The translations under genes and the position numbers were made by a program. A stretch of DNA of 5,320 nucleotides from Gammaproteobacteria bacterium (lineage in GTDB: Bacteria; Pseudomonadota; Gammaproteobacteria; Steroidobacterales; JABDKV01): the NCBI GenBank assembly GCA_029862285.1, contig JAOTXR010000182.1, positions 1 through 5,320 on the forward strand. The letters are read 5' to 3'. Within the stretch, counting starts at the first letter, position 1, and every line of letters starts with the position of its first letter. Of the stretch, positions 1-4,898 are shown piece by piece. The notes under the pieces are model-generated. The model was not told where the DNA came from and did no database searches. It saw only the letters and a program-made list of their open reading frames with translations.

Positions 1-479
1 GCACTGGAACCCGAACCGAGTTGGGCAAAGAAATTCGGTGTGCTAAAAAACTGTGTGATCGGCATGAAATGAGTCGGAAAAGTGAACCCTTTAATGCCAT
101 CACGCCGGGCCTGCTCGAAAATTTCGTAACTCAGTAAGTCCTGCCCGCCGAGTGAGGACTTGTCGATCTCGCCAATTTCGCGAAGATACTTCCGTTCGAG
201 ATCGAGCTGATTTTGCATGTGCTGTGGCCCGATGCTGTTGGCTAGCCGATCGTCGAAACGATGGTCGCCGATAAAAGTTGCAAAAATCGGATTGAGCTCC
301 AGATTTGCCTGGAAGTAGCCATCGACTATTGCCGCGAGTTCCTGAGACGCCGCATTGGCGACTTCGGCCTCTGGTGTCGTGACCGCCTTTTCAGGCGTGT
401 TGACGGACTGGTCAGGAGCGTTGCAGCCAGTGAGCAGCACTACCAATAACGAAAATGACGCGAGCAATGATCGATTCAT
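1..479 (-). CDS. DUF885-family lipoprotein, N-terminal part (gene continues past left edge)
   Basis: The 159 N-terminal residues are readable from an ATG at 479 going leftward, and the gene leaves the window. Residues 1-19 are a lipoprotein signal peptide: short basic start (MNRS), a hydrophobic run, and a lipobox LTGC with Cys19 as the lipidated residue. Asn20 follows, so there is no Asp+2 inner-membrane retention signal and outer-membrane attachment is likely. A polar linker (about 20-45) precedes the conserved start of the DUF885 domain, seen as a Y-F-Q-x-N-x-x-x-N-P-x-F-A-T-x-x-G-D-H-R-x-D-D-R-L pattern at about residues 54-80. DUF885 proteins are usually about 600 residues, so roughly three quarters is missing here. 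Their biochemical role is poorly defined; several resemble metallopeptidase folds, but the catalytic part lies outside the window. The ribosome-binding site is weak. The gene is divergent from the GST gene and may share its promoter region. Family assignment is confident, function is not. Confidence 0.88.
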   Translation of the reverse strand, partial: MNRSLLASFSLLVVLLTGCNAPDQSVNTPEKAVTTPEAEVANAASQELAAIVDGYFQANLELNPIFATFIGDHRFDDRLANSIGPQHMQNQLDLERKYLREIGEIDKSSLGGQDLLSYEIFEQARRDGIKGFTFPTHFMPITQFFSTPNFFAQLGSGSS

Positions 480-545
480 CGGGGAACACCGCAATTTGGT
501 TCGAAAGAGCCGCGAGGCTAATCCAATAGGACCACGCAGACAAGC

Positions 546-556
546 GGGGATTCCCC
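546..556. promoter_or_regulatory. 11-bp perfect palindrome, possible operator
   Basis: GGGGA-T-TCCCC is an exact palindrome around a central T, lying in the 151-bp divergent region about 35 bp upstream of the GST -10 hexamer. A further TCCCC follows at 573-577. The position would suit a regulator acting on either divergent gene. No regulator gene or matching known operator is visible, so this is only a candidate. Confidence 0.2.
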
Positions 557-588
557 ACCCATTTGAGAGAGGTCCCCATTTCCGTGGC

Positions 589-596
589 ATTATAAT
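589..596. promoter_or_regulatory. Symmetric -10 element (ATTATAAT), candidate bidirectional promoter
   Basis: The octamer ATTATAAT is its own reverse complement. It gives a perfect TATAAT at 591-596 on the plus strand, and another on the minus strand over 589-594. On the plus strand transcription would begin near 603 and leave a 5' leader of about 28 nt before the GST start. On the minus strand it would begin near 582 and leave about 100 nt before the DUF885 gene. No good -35 hexamer sits at 16-18 bp on either side; the nearest, TTGAGA at 563-568, is 22 bp away. The plus-strand promoter call is moderately supported, bidirectional use is inference. Confidence 0.45.
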
Positions 597-619
597 CAGT
601 GCCCGCCCGCAAGCGCCCC

Positions 620-624
620 GAGGT
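620..624 (+). promoter_or_regulatory. Ribosome-binding site of the GST gene
   Basis: GAGGT lies 6 nt before the ATG at 631. It decides the start. The same frame stays open back to an ATG at 355, but that extension overlaps the DUF885 gene antisense and encodes nothing resembling a GST; the family's beta-strand 1 begins exactly at the 631 Met. Confidence 0.75.
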
Positions 625-630
625 CATGCC

Positions 631-1272
631 ATGAAACTCTATTATTTGCCCATTTCGACCTACTCGCAAAAGGCGCTCATCGCGCTCAACGAGAAGGAGC
701 TGTCGTTCGAGCCGGAGATCGTTGCGCTCGGTAACGAGGAAGCGCGACAGAAATATCGCGATATTTACCCGATAGGTAAAGTGCCATTGCTGGTGCTGGA
801 CAATGGCCACATGATTCCGGAATCGACAATTATCGTGGAATACGCGAACCAGGTATCCGACAAGGGTCCCGATCTCATACCGGGCGATGCAGACAACCGG
901 CGGCAAGTCCGTTTCCGTGATCGCATGATGGATCTCTATCTCAACGACTCTGTGTCGTCACTGTTTTTTGAGTCACGCAAACCACAAGCGGAACAAAATC
1001 AGAACCTGATCGACAAGAGCCGGGAGAAAATCGATGTCATGTTCGGCTATATGGATTCCGAACTGGCCGAACGCACCTGGCTGATGGGCGACGATTTCAC
1101 TATGGCCGATTGTGCCGCCGCGGCACCATTGTTCTACGCTCAGGAGCTGCATCCTTTTGGCGACAAATCGAACCTCGCCCATTACGCACGACGGCTCTTC
1201 GAACGCCCCTCGTACCAGAGCGTACTCGCCGAAGCTCTACCGATGCTGGAGAAAATGCGCGCACAACACTAA
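631..1272 (+). CDS. Glutathione S-transferase family protein
   Basis: A complete 213-residue cytosolic GST, a normal length for the family. These proteins conjugate glutathione to electrophiles or use it in reductive, isomerising or peroxidase reactions. The N-terminal thioredoxin-like domain (about 1-77) opens with MKLYYLP and has Ser9 and Ser12 as candidate thiolate-activating residues. It carries the glutathione-site motifs: cis-proline in K-V-P (Pro52) and the P-E-S-T-I-I segment (Glu64-Ser65). The all-helical C-terminal domain (about 90-213) contains the N-capping box F-T-M-A-D at 156-160, required for GST folding. The exact class and substrate cannot be read from the sequence. The gene is divergent from the DUF885 lipoprotein gene and convergent with the MATE gene across a 749-bp repeat-filled gap, so it is probably monocistronic. 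The mRNA 3' end would run into the repeats. Family call is very secure. Confidence 0.95.
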   Translation: MKLYYLPISTYSQKALIALNEKELSFEPEIVALGNEEARQKYRDIYPIGKVPLLVLDNGHMIPESTIIVEYANQVSDKGPDLIPGDADNRRQVRFRDRMMDLYLNDSVSSLFFESRKPQAEQNQNLIDKSREKIDVMFGYMDSELAERTWLMGDDFTMADCAAAAPLFYAQELHPFGDKSNLAHYARRLFERPSYQSVLAEALPMLEKMRAQH

Positions 1273-1282
1273 TTTTGCCCGT

Positions 1283-1340
1283 GCGTCTTTGCGGCAAACT
1301 ATCGCCGTCGCGCATCTTTGCGGCAAACCATCGCCGTCGC
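1283..1340. repeat. Two abutting 29-bp direct repeats
   Basis: Units at 1283-1311 and 1312-1340 differ at two positions (G/A at the third base, T/C before ATCGCC). Each contains the palindrome TTTGCGGCAAA. The second unit runs into a GC-rich hairpin at 1331-1345 (TCGCCG, loop TCG, CGGCGA). The repeats begin 10 bp after the GST stop codon. There is no spacer between units, and the hairpin is not followed by a T tract. Confidence 0.85.
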
Positions 1341-1369
1341 GGCGACAGCTGAGAGAGACTCAAACCGAC

Positions 1370-1446
1370 GGCGAGAGAGAAGACGGTTGTTTGTTTGCGC
1401 CGACTTTCTTCGGAGGCGTAAACAAATACCGGCTTCTATGCTCGCC
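1370..1446 (+). repeat. 77-bp palindromic element, copy 1 (type A arms)
   Basis: The element runs from GGCGAG to CTCGCC. Its arms can pair as GGCGAG, AGAAG/CTTCT, CGGT/ACCG, then TTTGTTTGCGCC with GGCGTAAACAAA (one G-T wobble), around the 13-nt loop at 1402-1414. One or a few bases are bulged mid-stem. The invariant loop contains C-TTCG-G. It shares a 5' extension (AGACTCAAAC at 1356-1365) with copy 4 but not with copies 2 and 3. Strand is assigned arbitrarily from the orientation in which the loop reads TTCG. Confidence 0.85.
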
Positions 1447-1667
1447 GCCACCTGGTGTGCACAATCGCGGCTAAGGGTCGCTTTTGCGAAACGGCGTTCC
1501 CCGGCGAGAGAGAAGACGGTTGCTTGTCTGCAGCGACTTTCTTCGGAGGCGTAAACAAATACCGGCTTCTATGCTCGCCGCCACCTGGTGTGCACAATCG
1601 CAGCTAAGGGTCGCTTTTGCGAAACGGCGTTCCCGGGCGAGAGAGAAGACGGTTGCTTGTCTGCAGC
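1402..1667. repeat. 133-bp tandem duplication (two units)
   Basis: Units 1402-1534 and 1535-1667 match except at two positions (G1469/A1602 and C1502/G1635), about 98.5% identity. Each unit holds the loop and right arm of one palindromic element, a 56-bp linker, and the left arm of the next element. The unit boundaries fall in the 13-nt loop shared by all element copies. The linker includes TGTGCACA and a small hairpin TCGC-TTTT-GCGA. Confidence 0.92.
1503..1579 (+). repeat. 77-bp palindromic element, copy 2 (chimera: B left arm, A right arm)
   Basis: The left arm through the loop is identical to copy 3 (…GTCTGCAGC), and the right arm is identical to copy 1 (GGCGTAAAC…). The loop-proximal stem is therefore broken, with three mismatches and one G-T wobble in nine positions, while the outer stem segments are kept. 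This is the hybrid expected at a duplication junction inside the loop. Confidence 0.85.
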
Positions 1668-1712
1668 GACTTTCTTCGGAGCTGCAGACAAATACCGGCT
1701 TCTAAGCTCGGC
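1636..1712 (+). repeat. 77-bp palindromic element, copy 3 (type B arms)
   Basis: The loop-proximal arms GTCTGCAGC and GCTGCAGAC pair perfectly around the invariant loop at 1668-1680. The outer arms follow the copy 1 pattern, but the right terminus reads CTCGGC instead of CTCGCC. It is the last member of the 133-bp-spaced series (loops at 1402, 1535 and 1668). Confidence 0.85.
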
Positions 1713-1952
1713 CTGCGGCCTCACAGATGCGTCGCTCCGCGACGTATCAAGACGGCGTGTCCCGATACACGCAAATCGGACTCGCCGCCGCACGCAATTT
1801 CCCCTCCCAAACGCAAGGAGCGAAGTTGCCGGACGAACTCCCAATCCACACGGTGCGCTTGCACCACGACTTCTGCCGTTTCTTCCTGACTCAGGAAACC
1901 TGACTGCCTCGACGTTGCTTGGGCACCGCATGGCGTGGGAAAGACTCAAACA
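1713..1952. other. Gene-free spacer with several small hairpins between repeat copies 3 and 4
   Basis: I see no credible gene here. Structure that is visible: a 10-bp stem with loop TCC at 1726-1748 (GATGCGTCGC / GCGACGTATC, one G-T wobble); a 6-bp stem at 1755-1772 (GCGTGT / ACACGC) that competes with CCGAT/ATCGG at 1762-1779; a 5-bp stem at 1852-1865 (GGTGC, GCTT, GCACC); and the near-palindrome TTCCTGA-C-TCAGGAA at 1883-1897. None is followed by a T tract. Open frames through this stretch have no recognisable protein. Confidence 0.6.
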
Positions 1953-1955
1953 GGC

Positions 1956-2032
1956 GGCGAGAAAGAAGACGGTTGTTTGTCTGCAGCGACTTTCTTCGGA
2001 GCTGCAGACAAATACCGGCTTCTAGGCTCGCC
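1956..2032 (+). repeat. 77-bp palindromic element, copy 4 (type B arms), running into the MATE 3' end
   Basis: Loop-proximal arms pair perfectly (TTTGTCTGCAGC with GCTGCAGACAAA) around the invariant loop at 1988-2000. The termini extend to 9-bp inverted repeats, GGCGGCGAG at 1953-1961 and CTCGCCGCC at 2027-2035. Its left flank matches copy 1: over 39 nt (1942-1980 against 1356-1394) there are three mismatches. The right arm contains the MATE stop codon (complement of 2022-2024). No target-site duplication is apparent. Confidence 0.85.
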
Positions 2033-3410
2033 GCCCCGCGTCCAGACTCGCCGCCCCAGGCCCGGTAATGCGAAAGAACCGCGACGTAAGCAGCACCGCC
2101 GCAACAGTGAGCCCCGCAACGAGCGACGCCCATACCCAGACCGGCCCGCGTTCCTGCACAACGACCATGTACCACGCCAGTGGAAAACCGACGCCCCAGT
2201 AAGCAAAGATACTAAGACCCATCGGCACCGCCGTGTCCTTTAATCCTCGCAACGCACCCATTGCGGCTACCTGCACGCCATCCGACACCTGGAAAATGGC
2301 GGCCATCAATAGCAACCCCAATGCAATCTGGTGCACCGCCTCATCACTGGTATAGAAACCAACGATGACATCCGCAAACAACAACAGGATAATCGCTGAA
2401 ATCAGCATCACACCGGCACAAACAGCAATACCGGTATTGCCGGTAAGCCTGGCACCGATTTGATCGCCGCGACCGACTTTGTAGCCCACCCGGGCGATGA
2501 TTGCCGAGTGAATGCCGAGCGGCACCATAAACATCGTCGCGGCATAGTTAATTGCGATCTGGTGCGCACCAGCTGCCGCGGTGCCGAGACGTCCCATTAA
2601 TAAAGCCGCGGCACTGAACAGACCCACCTCCGCCAGCATACCGATCCCGATCGGCAGGCCCAGACGCACAATTTCCGCCAGTCGCCTGACATCCGGCCAG
2701 TCAAAACGCTCAAACAGTTTCAGTGGGGAATACAGCGCCCGATTGCCACGGGTGACGTACCACAACATGATAAAAAACATGCCCCAGTGCACTGCGGATG
2801 TCGCATAACCACAGCCCACTGCACCCAGGGCTGGAAAACCCAGCTTGCCGTACATCAATACATAGTCGGCGAATACATTAAAAATGAGCCCGGCAATGGC
2901 AATCAGCGCGATTGGGCGGGTGTGACCCAGCCCTTCACTGACAAACCGCAGCACCAGATAAGCAAAAACACCGGGGATACCCCAACTGACTGCCATCACG
3001 TAATCGCCGGCCAATCCCCGGAAATCCTCGTGGATCCCGATAAAACTCATGATCGGGCTGGCGTTCAGAAACACTGCCACCGTCAATACTGCGAGCAATA
3101 AGCTAAGCCACAGGCTTTGCCGCGAGTAAACCCCTACCTCGGCTTGCCGGCGAGCGCCCAGGGCTTGTGCGGTGATCGGGCTCAACGCCATGAGATTACC
3201 CAGCCCGAACAGGAAAACCGCAAACCAGACAGCGTTGCCGACACCGACCGCCGCCAGATCGCGGGCACTGATATTGCCCGCCATCACGGTATCGGTGAAC
3301 GTCATCCCGACCAGCGCTATGTTATTGGCGATGAGTGGCCCGGCCAGGCTCAGCAAGCCGCGAATCTCAACCCGGATTTGCTGCAGACGTGGCTGGTCAA
3401 TGTCGTTCAT
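2022..3410 (-). CDS. MATE-family efflux transporter, NorM/MdtK type
   Basis: A complete 462-residue polytopic inner-membrane protein, the usual length for NorM/MdtK pumps with 12 helices in two bundles. These exchange Na+ or H+ for cationic drugs, dyes and other xenobiotics. Diagnostic residues are present: Asp40 in T-D-T-V-M-A-G (helix 1, equivalent to the cation-linked Asp of NorM), Glu261 in L-P-I-G-I-G-M-L-A-E (helix 7), and Asp377 in F-Q-V-S-D-G-V-Q (helix 10). The inter-bundle region around residues 225-245 is charged and cytoplasmic. The start is the only usable one: an in-frame stop lies 18-16 nt upstream of the ATG, though the ribosome-binding site is weak. The gene is divergent from the thiolase across 65 bp without a clear promoter. 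At the 3' end the last residues (Arg-Arg-Ala) and the TAG stop come from palindromic repeat copy 4. Ion and drug specificity cannot be told. Confidence 0.96.
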   Translation of the reverse strand: MNDIDQPRLQQIRVEIRGLLSLAGPLIANNIALVGMTFTDTVMAGNISARDLAAVGVGNAVWFAVFLFGLGNLMALSPITAQALGARRQAEVGVYSRQSLWLSLLLAVLTVAVFLNASPIMSFIGIHEDFRGLAGDYVMAVSWGIPGVFAYLVLRFVSEGLGHTRPIALIAIAGLIFNVFADYVLMYGKLGFPALGAVGCGYATSAVHWGMFFIMLWYVTRGNRALYSPLKLFERFDWPDVRRLAEIVRLGLPIGIGMLAEVGLFSAAALLMGRLGTAAAGAHQIAINYAATMFMVPLGIHSAIIARVGYKVGRGDQIGARLTGNTGIAVCAGVMLISAIILLLFADVIVGFYTSDEAVHQIALGLLLMAAIFQVSDGVQVAAMGALRGLKDTAVPMGLSIFAYWGVGFPLAWYMVVVQERGPVWVWASLVAGLTVAAVLLTSRFFRITGPGAASLDAGRRA

Positions 3411-3462
3411 AATGAACTGCGCAAGTTAGCACAGCCGCTACATTAAGTGACGCAGAATTAGC

Positions 3463-3467
3463 AGGAG
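3463..3467 (+). promoter_or_regulatory. Ribosome-binding site of the thiolase gene
   Basis: AGGAG lies 8 nt before the ATG at 3476. A GTG at 3472 is out of frame, so the ATG is the start. Confidence 0.8.
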
Positions 3468-3475
3468 TCCAGTGA

Positions 3476-4753
3476 ATGAACACCCCGCGACGCATTGCCA
3501 TCGTTGGCGCCAATCGCATTCCCTTTTGTCGCGCCCATACTGTCTACGCCGATTTGAGTAACCAGGACATGATGTCTGCCGCGATGTCCGGTCTGGTCGA
3601 CCGTTTCGGTCTGAAGGGCGAGAAGCTCGGTGATGTCTCGCTCGGTGCCGTAATCAAGCACACCGCGCAATGGAACCTCGCGCGTGAATCCACGCTGGGT
3701 TCCGGTTTGGCAGCCGAGACACCGGCATTCGATATCCAGCGTGCCTGCGGTACCAGCCTGGAATCGGCGATTCTCATTGGCAACAAGATTGCGTTGGGGC
3801 AGATCGATGCGGGAATCGCCGGCGGTGTAGATACGATCAGCGATACACCCATTGTTTATCCGGACGACTATCGCAAGTTGCTGATGAAAAGTTATCGCGC
3901 ACGCAGCACCACTGACCGGTTAAAGCCCTGGCTCGGCATACGGCCGCGACACTTCAAACCGGTAACACCCGGTGTTGTCGAACCACGTACAGGCCTGTCG
4001 ATGGGTGAGAGTTGCGAACTCATGGCGAAGGAATGGAACATCAGCCGCCAGGCCCAGGACGAACTCGCGTTGGCCAGTCACAATAACCTGGCACGCGCCT
4101 ACGACGATGGTTTCTATGACGGACTGGTGTCACCGTTTATGGGTATCGAACAGGACAATAACCTGCGTCGTGGCGGCTCCATGGAGAAACTTGCCAAGCT
4201 CAAAACGGTTTTCGATCGCAGCGATACCGGCACGCTGACTGCCGGTAACAGCACGCCGCTAACCGATGGCGCCGGTTGCGTGCTTATGGCATCGGAGGAA
4301 TGGGCCCGTCAACGCGGGCTGGACGTGCTTGCCTATCTTACTTACGCGCGGGTTGCCGCGGTTGACTTTGTCGGCGGTGAAGGCCTGCTCATGGCACCGG
4401 CCTATGCAGTCTCGGAAATGCTGCAACAGGCAAACCTCCGGCTGCAGGATTTCGATCTCTACGAAATTCACGAAGCCTTTGCCGCGCAGGTGCTATGCAC
4501 ACTGGCCGCGTGGGAATCGCCGGATTTCTGTCGCGATCGACTGGGCCGTTCCGAACCGCTGGGTGCGATAGATCGCAACAAACTCAATGTGCATGGCGGT
4601 AGTGTGGCATCAGGGCATCCATTTGGTGCCACCGGCTCCAGACTGATCGGTATCCTGTCGAAAGCACTGCACACCACTAATGCCCGACGCGGTCTGATCT
4701 CGGTCTGCACGGGTGGCGGCATGGGTGTGACTGCCATTTTCGAGGCCGCCTGA
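3476..4753 (+). CDS. Thiolase, FadI-like (acetyl-CoA acyltransferase)
   Basis: A complete 425-residue thiolase. It would cleave 3-ketoacyl-CoA with CoA to acetyl-CoA and a shortened acyl-CoA (last step of beta-oxidation), or run the reverse condensation. All catalytic parts are visible: nucleophile Cys91 in Q-R-A-C-G-T-S, His332 in I-H-E-A-F-A-A-Q, His381 in G-G-S-V-A-S-G-H-P-F-G-A-T-G, and Cys411 in C-T-G-G-G-M-G. The segment around residues 148-200 (R-L-K-P-W…, then T-G-L-S-M-G-E) matches the pattern of FadI and the beta subunit of the mitochondrial trifunctional protein rather than FadA. FadI normally works with FadJ; no FadJ-like gene adjoins it here, so partner and chain-length preference are unknown and no symbol is given. 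It is divergent from the MATE gene and 145 bp upstream of the AGCS symporter on the same strand. Confidence 0.95.
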   Translation: MNTPRRIAIVGANRIPFCRAHTVYADLSNQDMMSAAMSGLVDRFGLKGEKLGDVSLGAVIKHTAQWNLARESTLGSGLAAETPAFDIQRACGTSLESAILIGNKIALGQIDAGIAGGVDTISDTPIVYPDDYRKLLMKSYRARSTTDRLKPWLGIRPRHFKPVTPGVVEPRTGLSMGESCELMAKEWNISRQAQDELALASHNNLARAYDDGFYDGLVSPFMGIEQDNNLRRGGSMEKLAKLKTVFDRSDTGTLTAGNSTPLTDGAGCVLMASEEWARQRGLDVLAYLTYARVAAVDFVGGEGLLMAPAYAVSEMLQQANLRLQDFDLYEIHEAFAAQVLCTLAAWESPDFCRDRLGRSEPLGAIDRNKLNVHGGSVASGHPFGATGSRLIGILSKALHTTNARRGLISVCTGGGMGVTAIFEAA

Positions 4754-4885
4754 GCAAAGCCCGCAGCACCAAACCATGAAAAACCCGGCGGAATCGCTCA
4801 ATCCGCTGATGCAACGCGGCATTTGGCTTGCGCGTCGCACACGCGTACTGACATTATTGTCGGACTGTAAAAAAGCCAACCAGTG

Positions 4886-4891
4886 AAGGGG
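4886..4891 (+). promoter_or_regulatory. Ribosome-binding site that fixes a GTG start for the symporter
   Basis: AAGGGG lies 7 nt before the GTG at 4899. The reading frame has a TGA stop at 4884-4886, so nothing further upstream can be used. The nearby ATG at 4912 is out of frame. The next in-frame Met lies inside the transmembrane core, so GTG is the start. Confidence 0.75.
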
Positions 4892-4898
4892 ACATAGA

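Noticed and set aside
355..630. 92-residue N-terminal extension of the GST
   Set aside because: It overlaps the DUF885 gene antisense, has no GST-like sequence, and a clear GAGGT site precedes the ATG at 631.
412..906. Minus-strand 164-residue open frame across the GST start
   Set aside because: It is the antisense shadow of the GST gene and the divergent region; no protein family is recognisable.
1588..2025. Open frames of 126-145 residues on both strands across the repeat tract (also 1569-1949 minus)
   Set aside because: Their translations are the repeat elements read through, rich in Arg/Ser/Pro, with no recognisable domain and no ribosome-binding site. Several parallel frames arise from each repeat.
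1283..2032. CRISPR array
   Set aside because: The 29-bp units abut with no spacer and occur only twice. The 77-bp elements are separated by near-identical linkers rather than unique spacers, and no cas gene is present.
1370..2032. Classical rho-independent terminators for the GST and MATE genes
   Set aside because: The stems are strong, but no T tract follows them on either strand; they may still slow or stabilise transcripts.
1356..2035. Integron attC sites or gene cassettes
   Set aside because: The elements are palindromic, but they lack the paired RYYYAAC and GTTRRRY core sites at their ends. There is no cassette gene between copies and no integrase.
1953..2035. Intact MITE or insertion sequence with target-site duplication
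   Set aside because: Copy 4 has 9-bp terminal inverted repeats, but no direct duplication flanks it and no transposase lies nearby.
4831..4863. Terminator between the thiolase and the symporter
   Set aside because: Two small hairpins (CGCGT/ACGCG at 4831-4845 and CTGACA/TGTCGG at 4848-4863) are present, but both are weak and followed by A-rich rather than T-rich sequence.
4776..4886. 36-codon open frame just upstream of, and in frame with, the AGCS gene, as a leader peptide
   Set aside because: There is no ribosome-binding site before its ATG, no membrane or attenuator-like pattern, and no alternative hairpin ending in a T tract. It is likely chance, though its stop sits right at the symporter's ribosome-binding site.
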